Shown one piece after another: positions 8,477 through 15,375 of a stretch of 52,182 nucleotides of DNA (position 1 is the first letter of the stretch; each line of letters opens with the position of its first letter). The stretch lies in NCBI RefSeq assembly GCF_024459955.1, contig NZ_JANFXK010000022.1:1-52182 (forward strand), read 5' to 3'. Under the pieces are notes generated by a model that saw only the letters and a program-made list of their open reading frames with translations, searched no databases and had not been told where the DNA came from. A program made the position numbers and the translations under genes. The stretch is from Anaerovorax odorimutans (GTDB taxonomy: Bacteria > Bacillota > Clostridia > Peptostreptococcales > Anaerovoracaceae).

Positions 8477-9775
8477 ATGAAAAGACGAAATTATAAAGAG
8501 ATCCCATTGTGGGCGGATGTGACGGATGAACAATGGAATGATTGGAAATGGCAGGTTTCCAACAGGATATCCAGCGTTGAGCAATTGAAACAGGTTATTA
8601 ATCTGACCGAGCAGGAGGAGAAAGACATTACAAAGGTAATTGAAACTTTCCGAATGGGAATTACGCCTTACTATGCGTCCCTGATGGACCCGGATAATCC
8701 CGGATGCCCGGTCAGAATGCAGGCGGTTCCAAGAATTCAGGAAACCTACAGGAGCGAGGCCGATATGCTGGACCCGTTGGGAGAGGATGCCAGTTCACCG
8801 ACGCCGGGTCTTACGCACAAGTATCCGGACCGGGTGCTGTTTCTGATGACGGATCAGTGCTCCATGTATTGCAGACACTGCACGAGAAGGAGGGTCGTGG
8901 GAGAAACCGACGGCGCGAGAAGTAAAGAGGTTCTGGATCAGGGCATCGACTACATCCGCAGGACCCCGGTGATCCGCGATGTATTGCTTTCAGGCGGAGA
9001 CGGACTGCTCATAAGCGACAGCACCCTGGAATACGTCATTAAAGAACTGAAAGCCATCCCTCATGTTGAGATTATACGCATTGGCACCAGAACGCCGGTT
9101 GTTATGCCGCAGAGAATCACGGATGATTTGGTTAACATGCTGAAAAAATACCATCCCATCTGGCTCAATACCCAATTCAACCACCCGGATGAGATCACTC
9201 CGGAATCCGAGGAAGCGTGCAGAAAGCTGGCCGATGCGGGAATCCCCCTGGGCAATCAGTCGGTATTGCTGAGAGGAATCAATGACTGTCCGCATATTAT
9301 GAGGGATTTGGTACAGGGTCTGGTTAAAATCAGAGTACGGCCATACTATATTTATCAGTGTGATCTGTCTCAGGGCATTGAACATTTCAGAACCAAGGTG
9401 GCCGCTGGAATTCAGCTGATCGAGGCTTTGAGAGGCCATACTTCGGGGCTGTGTATTCCGACCTTTGTAGTGGACGCTACGGGAGGCGCAGGGAAGACTC
9501 CGGTAATGCCCAACTATATCATTTCCCAGACGCCGGAGAAGATCATCCTCAGAAATTACGAGGGAACCATTACTTCCTACACCGAACCCAAGGATTCGGA
9601 TGACATGAAATGTACGTGTGATTACTGCACGGGAAAGAAGGAATATAAATATTCCGGCGTAGCCAGCTGCGGCCTGGCCAGCGGCGATTCCGTAGTGCTT
9701 GCGCCGCAGGGCGTTCTCCGGCTGGAAAGACAAAAGGAAATCGATGCGGCAAAGAAACTGAAACAGATGGATTGA
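8477..9775 (+). CDS. kamA: L-lysine 2,3-aminomutase
   Basis: A 432-residue radical-SAM/PLP enzyme that converts L-lysine to L-beta-lysine. The [4Fe-4S] motif CSMYCRHC puts the cluster ligands at Cys128, Cys132 and Cys135. The SAM-binding stretch SGGDGLLIS (normally GGDA) follows. The PLP lysine is Lys340 in GAGKTPVMPN. Asp296 (YQCDLSQG) and Asp333 (FVVDATGG) match the two aspartates that bind the substrate's epsilon-amino group in characterised lysine enzymes, which argues for lysine rather than glutamate. The zinc-type CTCDYC motif (379-384) is also present. It is third in a unit with a PLP enzyme and an antiporter. No other kam/kdd/kce genes are nearby, so this is not a standard lysine-fermentation operon. 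Confidence 0.94.
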   Translation: MKRRNYKEIPLWADVTDEQWNDWKWQVSNRISSVEQLKQVINLTEQEEKDITKVIETFRMGITPYYASLMDPDNPGCPVRMQAVPRIQETYRSEADMLDPLGEDASSPTPGLTHKYPDRVLFLMTDQCSMYCRHCTRRRVVGETDGARSKEVLDQGIDYIRRTPVIRDVLLSGGDGLLISDSTLEYVIKELKAIPHVEIIRIGTRTPVVMPQRITDDLVNMLKKYHPIWLNTQFNHPDEITPESEEACRKLADAGIPLGNQSVLLRGINDCPHIMRDLVQGLVKIRVRPYYIYQCDLSQGIEHFRTKVAAGIQLIEALRGHTSGLCIPTFVVDATGGAGKTPVMPNYIISQTPEKIILRNYEGTITSYTEPKDSDDMKCTCDYCTGKKEYKYSGVASCGLASGDSVVLAPQGVLRLERQKEIDAAKKLKQMD

Positions 9776-9811
9776 GCCCATCGGTAAGTTCGTATACTTC
9801 GATAACTTTTT

Positions 9812-9847
9812 AAAACCAGGCAGCGGTTACCGGCGCTGCCTGGTTTT
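9812..9847 (+). terminator. Intrinsic terminator after kamA
   Basis: Stem AAAACCAGGCAGCG (9812-9825) pairs perfectly with 9834-9847 around an 8-base loop, and the descending arm ends in TTTT. It lies 37 bases after the kamA stop and should end that transcript. Because the arms begin with A and end with T runs, it may also work on the other strand. Confidence 0.85.
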
Positions 9848-9966
9848 CGCAGACTGCAAATCCTTTTTCGGACGATTCACTTTTTTACCCATCTTTGATA
9901 TAATGGCACTAAAGCCTGCGGATTTTGGCTTGGGTAAGACGGTAAACCGTATAAAGGAGGATCAGC

Positions 9967-10572
9967 ATGGAACTATACATCGTTCGGCATGGAATAACCC
10001 AGTGGAACAAAGAACGGCGCATTCAGGGAAGCTCCGATATCCCGCTGGCCGAGGAGGGCAGGGAAATGGCCCGCAAGACCGCTGTGGGGCTTGCCGGCGT
10101 AGCTTTTGATTTTATCTATTCCAGCCCGTTGTCCCGGGCCTATGAAACAGCGAGCATTATAAAAGGAGAGCGAGACCTGAAAATACAAAAAGATGAGCGT
10201 CTGCAGGAGATGAGCTTTGGCGTCGGAGAGGGCGCCGCTTATATAGAACCGGGACACGGGGAAGCATCGATTTTAGACGGATTCTACGATCAGCCTGACA
10301 AATACTGCGTTCCTGAGGGCGGAGAGTCGTTTTACGATGTCTGCCACAGGGCTGACAGTTTTCTGGAAGATTTGCGGGCAAACCATGGGGACAAAGAGCG
10401 GATTTTAATTGTCGCCCACGCCGCAGTCAACCAGACCTTGTTTCGATTTTTGGAAGGGATGGACATAAAGGATTTGTGGAAGTACCCGCGGCAGCCCAAC
10501 TGTGCCGCAACCATCGCCGAACTGACAGCAGACTCCTCCCGGATCGTGGAGAGGGACAAGGTGTTTTATTAG
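9967..10572 (+). CDS. Histidine phosphatase family protein (phosphoglycerate mutase-like)
   Basis: A 201-residue member of the histidine phosphatase superfamily, branch 1. The phosphate-accepting RHG motif is in LYIVRHGITQWNKERR (residues 7-9), the FIYSSPLSRAYETA motif supplies the second arginine, and the second catalytic histidine is in ILIVAHAAVNQTLFRF. These are cytoplasmic phosphatases or mutases acting on phosphorylated metabolites, such as cobalamin intermediates or sugar phosphates; the substrate is not evident. An excellent AAAGGAGG site precedes the ATG. It stands alone between two terminator-like structures. Confidence 0.92.
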   Translation: MELYIVRHGITQWNKERRIQGSSDIPLAEEGREMARKTAVGLAGVAFDFIYSSPLSRAYETASIIKGERDLKIQKDERLQEMSFGVGEGAAYIEPGHGEASILDGFYDQPDKYCVPEGGESFYDVCHRADSFLEDLRANHGDKERILIVAHAAVNQTLFRFLEGMDIKDLWKYPRQPNCAATIAELTADSSRIVERDKVFY

Positions 10573-10581
10573 AATGTTTTT

Positions 10582-10674
10582 CTAAACGGACTGATTTTCA
10601 AAAATGGACCGCCAGGGCCGTTGCGAAGTTATCCATATTTTCTTGTTTTAAGGAGAATATGGATAACTTTTTTT
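10582..10674 (-). repeat. Repeat family C, copy 1 (hairpin plus conserved flank)
   Basis: On the - strand this is a long hairpin (arms AAGTTATCCATATT 10626-10639 and AATATGGATAACTT 10656-10669) followed by a ~40-base flank. The same hairpin-and-flank unit occurs on the + strand at 19416-19511, with matched compensating changes in the arms (ATCC/GGAT versus ACCC/GGGT) and a flank of shared order (GCAACGGCC, GGCGG, CATTT, AAATCAG, TTTA). On the + strand the hairpin is followed by a T run and probably also ends the phosphatase transcript. Confidence 0.75.
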
Positions 10675-10675
10675 G

Positions 10676-10706
10676 TTGACTTTGCCCCTGGGACAAAGTG
10701 TAATAT
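10676..10706 (+). promoter_or_regulatory. MerR-type promoter with long spacer and dyad operator
   Basis: A TTGACT -35 (10676-10681) is separated by 19 bases from TAATAT (10701-10706). The spacer is almost wholly filled by a 21-base dyad (10679-10699) with arms ACTTTG and CAAAGT, in which 9 of 10 pairs match. A 19-base spacer with the operator between the two hexamers is the known layout of MerR-activated promoters, and the MerR-family gene starts 32 bases downstream. Self-regulation is therefore likely. Confidence 0.78.
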
Positions 10707-10737
10707 GAGGACATATTGAGAAAGAGGGAGGCCAGCC

Positions 10738-11562
10738 ATGTTATCAATTGGAGAGTTTTCAAAGATCTGCAAGGTATCGACAAAGACCCTGCGCCATTAT
10801 GCGGAGATCGGCCTGCTTTTGCCTGCGGAGGTGAATCCGGAGAGCGGCTATCGGTATTATTCTGTCGAACAGCTGGAAACCATGCTGCTGATCGGCCGCT
10901 TGAAGGAATATCATTTTTCTTTGGAGGAAATTAAAGAACTCCTTTGGGCAGAAGAGGACCGGGATGAAAAAATGTATCTGGCGCTGATAAGAAAGGAAAA
11001 AGAAATAAAAAAGCAAATGCAGGAATTCGCAGCTGCTTTGGATCAATTGAATGGGGACATCTCGAATTTAGAACAGGGAAAAACGATCATGTCCTATATG
11101 AAAACCATCGACGTGACGCTCACGGAAGTACCGGCGATGTCTCTTCTGTTCGTTCGGAAAATGGTCCGGCAAGATGAATTCAGCGAAGCTTACGGCGACT
11201 GCTTCGGCAAATTGTTCAGAAGGCTGGCGGAGGATGGGCTGACTATGGCCGCACCGCCGATGGTGCTGTTTCACAGTGCGGAATTCAGTCCATCGGGTCT
11301 GGATACGGAATTTGCCGTTCCGGTCAGAGAGCGAGCTGCCGGTACAAGAGAATTTTTCCCAGGGTTATGTTTAAAAACAGTTCTGCGCGGTTCTTATTCC
11401 GGGCTGCCTTCGGTGTATGCAAAGCAGCGCAGGTGGGCGGAAGAAGAAGGCTATGCAAGCAGCGGCGCACTTTATGAAGTATATGTAACGGACCCTTCCC
11501 AGGTGTCAGAAGAAAGTGAACTCATAACGGAGATTTATTATCCGATCAGAAAGGATGTTTAA
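10738..11562 (+). CDS. MerR-family transcriptional regulator with GyrI-like effector domain
   Basis: A 274-residue regulator. Residues 1-70 are a MerR winged helix (IGEFSKICKVSTKTLRHYAEIGLL followed by GYRYYSVEQLETMLLIGRLKE). Residues 75-115 form the dimer coiled coil (EEDRDEKMYLALIRKEKEIKKQ). Residues ~120-274 are a GyrI-like ligand-binding domain of the BltR/BmrR type, which commonly senses hydrophobic cations. A GGGAGG ribosome site is present. The stop is followed after 2 bases by the serine hydrolase start, so the two form an operon that the protein probably controls through the upstream dyad. Confidence 0.92.
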   Translation: MLSIGEFSKICKVSTKTLRHYAEIGLLLPAEVNPESGYRYYSVEQLETMLLIGRLKEYHFSLEEIKELLWAEEDRDEKMYLALIRKEKEIKKQMQEFAAALDQLNGDISNLEQGKTIMSYMKTIDVTLTEVPAMSLLFVRKMVRQDEFSEAYGDCFGKLFRRLAEDGLTMAAPPMVLFHSAEFSPSGLDTEFAVPVRERAAGTREFFPGLCLKTVLRGSYSGLPSVYAKQRRWAEEEGYASSGALYEVYVTDPSQVSEESELITEIYYPIRKDV

Positions 11563-11564
11563 CC

Positions 11565-12545
11565 ATGAATCAAGAAAAAATGGCGGTAATGGAGCAGAAA
11601 ATAGACAGCGATTACCGCAATATCGCAGGGATTGCCGTGCAAAAAGACGGCAGGCTCCTATATGAAAATTATTTTAACGAATGTACGGCTGCCAGCCGGG
11701 TCCATGTCTATTCCGTGACAAAGAGCATTGTCTCCATATTGATTGGAATTGCTGTGGATAAAGGGTATATCAAAAGCGCAGAGCAGAAGGTATTGGACTT
11801 TTTTCCGGACTACAGGATCAAAAAAAGAGAAAAAACCATACAGAATATCACACTGAAAAACCTGCTGACCATGACGGCTCCGTATAAGTACAGATCTGCG
11901 CCCTACACAAAATATTTTACCAGCGATGACTGGATAACCTTTACCCTCGATCTGTTGGGAGGCAAAGGTGAGATCGGAAAATTCCGATACGCGCCCCTCA
12001 TAGGACCGGATATCCTTTCCGGGGTCCTTGTAAAAGCGACCGGTCAATCGGTGCTTGATTTCGCAGCGGAAAATTTATTCCGGCCGCTTGGAATTATTCC
12101 TCCCGGCAGTGTGACGTTTGGCAGTAAAGAGGAACAGATGGCATACAATCAAACCAAAACCATCAGCGGCTGGGCCTGTGATGCCGCCGGAACCCATGCC
12201 GGAGGCTGGGGTTTGACCCTATCGCCTTTGGACATGGCAAAGATCGGACAGCTCTATCTGGACAGCGGGCTTTGGGATGGAAAACGGATTGTATCGGAGG
12301 AGTGGGTTCGCGAGAGCGTAAGGGAGCATAGCTGCTGGGAAGAAGAGAATTTGCGGTACGGCTACCTGTGGTGGATTATAGACGATCAGGAGCAGGCCTA
12401 CGCAGCTATGGGAGACGGCGGAAATGTGATTTATGTCAATACAGCTAAACGCCTGGTTGTCTCAATTGCTTCTCTGTTCGTACCAAAGCCAAAGGACCGG
12501 ATCGAATTTATCAAAACATATCTTGAACCGGCTTTTGAAAAATAG
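11565..12545 (+). CDS. Serine hydrolase of the beta-lactamase/class C family
   Basis: A 326-residue penicillin-binding-protein-like serine hydrolase. The nucleophile motif SxxK is SVTK (Ser50, Lys53), the tyrosine motif is AYNQ, and a HAGGWGL segment stands where the third motif is expected, followed by the family-typical LSPLDMAKIGQLYLDSG. No signal peptide is seen, so the enzyme is probably cytoplasmic, as in the esterase/6-aminohexanoate-dimer-hydrolase-like branch, rather than a secreted beta-lactamase. It is co-transcribed with the MerR-family regulator. Possible roles are hydrolysis of esters, amides or a drug; the substrate is unknown. Confidence 0.88.
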   Translation: MNQEKMAVMEQKIDSDYRNIAGIAVQKDGRLLYENYFNECTAASRVHVYSVTKSIVSILIGIAVDKGYIKSAEQKVLDFFPDYRIKKREKTIQNITLKNLLTMTAPYKYRSAPYTKYFTSDDWITFTLDLLGGKGEIGKFRYAPLIGPDILSGVLVKATGQSVLDFAAENLFRPLGIIPPGSVTFGSKEEQMAYNQTKTISGWACDAAGTHAGGWGLTLSPLDMAKIGQLYLDSGLWDGKRIVSEEWVRESVREHSCWEEENLRYGYLWWIIDDQEQAYAAMGDGGNVIYVNTAKRLVVSIASLFVPKPKDRIEFIKTYLEPAFEK

Positions 12546-12587
12546 AAATATAATAACTTACTCGACGTGGCTCGTAAGTTATAATTT

Positions 12588-12737
12588 GTGAGCCGCGGTA
12601 ACTTTTCGAAAAAACAGGTAAAGCTACGCAAAGTTGTGGCTTTGCGGGTACTCGAAACTGTGAAAAACGACAATTTGTGCTACCGACTGTTTTGAAGTAT
12701 GTAGAATCATTGAGGAATGCGTAACTTCACGGTGGAT
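12588..12737 (+). repeat. Repeat family A1, degenerate copy
   Basis: This copy keeps the first two arms (GGTAACTTTT and a changed AAGCTACGC), the conserved core (GCAAAGTTGTGG, CGAAACTGTG, GACAATTTGTGCT) and the third arm GCGTAACTT, but the closing arm GTTACC is lost. It is followed by a B element and then an A2 unit in the same relative order as at 33.7 kb. See the A1 copy at 33684 for the intact structure. Confidence 0.65.
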
Positions 12738-12778
12738 GGCACCACTACATTCTATTAAATGGAATATGCTTATATGGC

Positions 12779-12848
12779 TTGCGACCAAGGAGCTTCTTTA
12801 GGGACAATGGTCGCAGGATTTGCCGGCAAAATTGGAATTTGGTCGCAA
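12779..12848 (+). repeat. Repeat family B, copy 1 (70 bp)
   Basis: A 70-base element bounded by a 10-base inverted repeat TTGCGACCAA/TTGGTCGCAA. An internal TGGTCGCA (12808-12815) is also perfectly complementary to the left arm, so two exclusive hairpins are possible. Two further copies of exactly the same length lie at 24364 and 44607. This copy sits between A1 and A2 units. Confidence 0.8.
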
Positions 12849-12895
12849 ATCTCCAAAACCATTCTCTGTTCTATACTCTGTGCAGTTCCTGGGCT

Positions 12896-13136
12896 GCGTT
12901 CTAACAGGAAGAAACGTCTATTCAATTTCGTATAGTAACGCACTAAAGCATTTCCGGAGCTTTCATCCAAAAAAAGAGATAAAAGCGGATCTTTTTTCAA
13001 CGTTTCTCGCCCTTGCTGATCAATCTCAAGGGAAATTTTCCCCAAGATAAATCCATAAAACCTGCAAACCCACATATTTTGTCCGCTCCGGCCCCATTTC
13101 AAAGCAAAAAGCGCCAGGCCAAGCTAGGCCAGGCGC
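12896..13136 (+). repeat. Repeat family A2, copy 1
   Basis: About 240 bases similar to units at 26829, 33872 and 43155. Conserved blocks in this orientation are GAAACGTCTA near the left end, GCGGATCTTTTTTCAACG in the middle, and CCCACATATTTTGTCCGC followed by AAAAAGCGCCAGG at the right end. Reading frames found in it on either strand differ between copies, so it is judged non-coding. Confidence 0.72.
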
Positions 13137-13192
13137 CAGGCCACCTTTCTATCAGACAGTTCGTAAGCTATTATACTATTTTCTTGAATAAA

Positions 13193-13236
13193 CAGCATAT
13201 AACAGTTGACAAGTGTTATATGCTGTTATATACTGT
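13193..13236 (+). promoter_or_regulatory. Promoter and operator of the GntR/ABC operon
   Basis: A consensus promoter TTGACA (13206-13211), 17-base spacer and TATACT (13229-13234) is embedded in a perfect 12-base inverted repeat CAGCATATAACA/TGTTATATGCTG (13193-13204 and 13214-13225). A third half-site (TGTTATATACTG) follows in direct orientation over the -10. Such a dyad over the -35 fits autorepression by the GntR-family protein encoded 24 bases downstream. Confidence 0.82.
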
Positions 13237-13259
13237 TTGTGAACAAGGGAGGAAAGCAT

Positions 13260-13631
13260 ATGAAGCTTATAATTAACAATTCTTCTCAGCAGCCCATTTA
13301 TGAGCAGATCGTGGATCAGATAAAAGCACTTATCATGAGCGGGCAGGCGGAAGAAGGCGAGATGCTCCCTTCTGTTCGATCTCTGTCAAAGGATCTGAAG
13401 ATCAGCGCCCTGACTGTAAAGAAAGCCTATGATGCGTTGGAGCACGAAGGCTTTGTCAATACTGTGCACGGCAAAGGCAGCTTTATAGCAGGGACCAGTC
13501 CGGAGCTTTTGATGGAAGAACACCGAAAAGAAGTAGAATCTGATTTAGAAATGGCCATTCTAAAAGGAAGAAGATGCGGTATGACAGATCAGGAGATCTT
13601 AGATCTGTTCAATCTGATTATGGAGGAATAA
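13260..13631 (+). CDS. GntR-family (YtrA-type) transcriptional repressor
   Basis: A 123-residue short GntR regulator. The winged helix covers residues 10-78, with QPIYEQIVDQIKALIMSG and the recognition helix in LSKDLKISALTVKKAYDALE, ending in the wing HGKGSFIAG. The ~40-residue C-terminal dimerisation helices are typical of the YtrA subfamily, which lacks a large ligand domain and controls adjacent ABC transporters. ATG 13260 is chosen for its GGGAGG site, since the frame is open further upstream through the promoter. The ABC ATPase starts 3 bases after the stop. Confidence 0.92.
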   Translation: MKLIINNSSQQPIYEQIVDQIKALIMSGQAEEGEMLPSVRSLSKDLKISALTVKKAYDALEHEGFVNTVHGKGSFIAGTSPELLMEEHRKEVESDLEMAILKGRRCGMTDQEILDLFNLIMEE

Positions 13632-13634
13632 ACG

Positions 13635-14486
13635 ATGCTTGTTAAACTGGAACATGTGACGAAAACTTACGGACAATTTAAGCTCGATTGCTCCCTGAAT
13701 CTGGAGGAAGGCCACGTGACAGGTCTGGTCGGACAGAACGGAGCGGGAAAAAGCACTACTTTTAAAGCGATTCTGGGGCTGATAAAGCCGGACAGCGGAA
13801 GCGTGCAGGTATTGGGCAAGGACGGCGGACAAATCACTGACGCAGATAAAATGCGGATGGGGGTAGTCCTTTCCGACAGCGGCTTCGGAGGACATTTGAA
13901 CATAAAAGCGGCTGCCTCCATTATGGCAGCGTCCTACAGCCGTTTTGACAGAGAACGTTTTCTGCGTCAATGTACGGAGCACAGGTTGCCGGTCGACAAG
14001 AAAATCAAAGAGTTTTCAACAGGTATGAAGGCAAAATTAAAGGTGCTGTGCGCCGTTTCCCACGAAGCTGATCTGCTGATTCTGGATGAACCGACGGCAG
14101 GGCTGGATGTGGTAGCACGAGAAGAAATTCTGGATATGCTCCGGGAATACATGGAAGCGGAAGGAAAGGGAATCCTCATCAGTTCCCATATTTCCAGCGA
14201 CCTGGAAGGTTTGTGCGATGATATCTATATGATTCAGGATGGGAAGATCGTTCTGCATGAGGATACGGACGTGATCCTCAGCGACTATGGGCTCTTAAAG
14301 CTAGAAGCCGGCCAGTACGATTCGCTGGACAAAACATATATTTTACGCATCAAAGAAGAGTCCTACGGATACAGCGCTCTGACGGACGCAAGACAGTTCT
14401 ACCAGGAAAATTATCCGTCGCTCATTGTGGAAAAATGCGGGATCGATCAGGTGGAGACTATGTTGATAGGGGGAAAAAGAAAATGA
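13635..14486 (+). CDS. ABC transporter ATP-binding protein (YtrB/BcrA-like)
   Basis: A 283-residue cytoplasmic ATPase. The Walker A is GQNGAGKST (residues ~33-41), the signature is a divergent FSTGMKAKLK, and Walker B is LLILDEPTAGLD, followed by the switch histidine in ISSHISSDLEG. The ~70-residue C-terminal extension is typical of exporters for peptides or antibiotics. It is translationally coupled to the permease (ATGA overlap) and preceded by the YtrA-type repressor, an arrangement known for cell-envelope-stress or bacitracin-type exporters. Confidence 0.92.
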   Translation: MLVKLEHVTKTYGQFKLDCSLNLEEGHVTGLVGQNGAGKSTTFKAILGLIKPDSGSVQVLGKDGGQITDADKMRMGVVLSDSGFGGHLNIKAAASIMAASYSRFDRERFLRQCTEHRLPVDKKIKEFSTGMKAKLKVLCAVSHEADLLILDEPTAGLDVVAREEILDMLREYMEAEGKGILISSHISSDLEGLCDDIYMIQDGKIVLHEDTDVILSDYGLLKLEAGQYDSLDKTYILRIKEESYGYSALTDARQFYQENYPSLIVEKCGIDQVETMLIGGKRK

Positions 14487-15127
14487 AAGCAATGCTGTTG
14501 AAAGATCTTTATACATTGAAAGAGTCTAAAATGTTTATTATGATCATATTGTTTGTGGCAGTGATTATGGCCTTTTGGGGCGGCGACTCCAGCTCGTCCT
14601 TCATCGTCAGCTATATTACGGTAATTGCCGCTGTTCTGGTGGTGAATACCATCGCTTACGACGAAACAGACAACGGATACGCTTTTCTTTTCACATTGCC
14701 GGCTTCCCGCAGGGCATATATAAGGGCAAAATATATCTTCGGTTTCATCACCGGCTTTGTCGGCTGGCTCGCAGCAGTAATTTTGGCAGTCCTCATTGGC
14801 AATAAAAGTGGGAACTTAACAGTAGAGATGCAGCAAATCATGTTCGGTACGGCTTTGGCATCATTCCTTTTACTGCAGGCTGTGATGATTCCGGTTCAGA
14901 TAAAGTTTGGCGGGCAAAGGGGGAAAATTGCCATTCTGGTGCTGATCGCGGCAGGTATTGGCGGCGGAGTGCTGCTGGCAGATCACGTGGATATGACAAA
15001 AGTGATGGATTTCCTGGGTAATATGGGGATGACGGAGATCGGCATTCTGGCTGCGGCGATTGTCCTCATCGCACTTGGAATTTCGTACAAATGCAGTATT
15101 GGAATTATAACGAGAAAAGAGTTTTAA
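14483..15127 (+). CDS. ABC-2 type transporter permease
   Basis: A 214-residue membrane protein with six predicted hydrophobic segments, of the ABC2_membrane_5 type. It begins with the short amphipathic start MKAMLLKDLYTLKESKMF and has the hallmark YDETDNGYAFLFTLPASRRAYIRAKY loop after the second pair of helices. Start ATG 14483 overlaps the ATPase stop as ATGA; a longer frame from 14435 would overlap the ATPase by about 50 bases and is not favoured. With the ATPase it would form a homodimeric-type exporter. The substrate is unknown. Confidence 0.88.
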   Translation: MKAMLLKDLYTLKESKMFIMIILFVAVIMAFWGGDSSSSFIVSYITVIAAVLVVNTIAYDETDNGYAFLFTLPASRRAYIRAKYIFGFITGFVGWLAAVILAVLIGNKSGNLTVEMQQIMFGTALASFLLLQAVMIPVQIKFGGQRGKIAILVLIAAGIGGGVLLADHVDMTKVMDFLGNMGMTEIGILAAAIVLIALGISYKCSIGIITRKEF

Positions 15128-15158
15128 GAAATTAGATTGTGCCGGGGCGACATCCTGT

Positions 15159-15316
15159 GGTAACTTTTTTCGAAAATCGGCCTCGGGTTACGCAAAGCTG
15201 TGGGTTTGAGAGGCCTGCTGGCGAATAAAAATGACAACTTGTGCTTTCAGGAACTTTTGAGGCCTCCAGACCATTGAAAAACGCGTAACTTTTTCAAAAA
15301 AAGGACGAAAGTTACC
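15159..15316 (+). repeat. Repeat family A1, solitary copy
   Basis: Bounded by GGTAACTTTTTT and AAAGTTACC, with inner arms GTTACGCAAAG and CGCGTAACTTTTT. The core shares AAAGCTGTGGGTTTG and TGACAACTTGTGCT with the other A1 copies but is more diverged. It lies between convergent genes (the ABC permease and the DMT exporter) and lacks an A2 companion. Confidence 0.78.
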
Positions 15317-15375
15317 GCAGCGGTCATCTTCTCGAAAGTGGACTTTGGCTGCCAAACCAGTGCGGTATCCCAGCT

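Noticed and set aside
8477-9775. Glutamate 2,3-aminomutase instead of lysine 2,3-aminomutase
   Set aside because: Both aspartates that bind the lysine side chain (YQCDLS and VVDATGG) are present, whereas the glutamate enzyme has basic/amide residues there.
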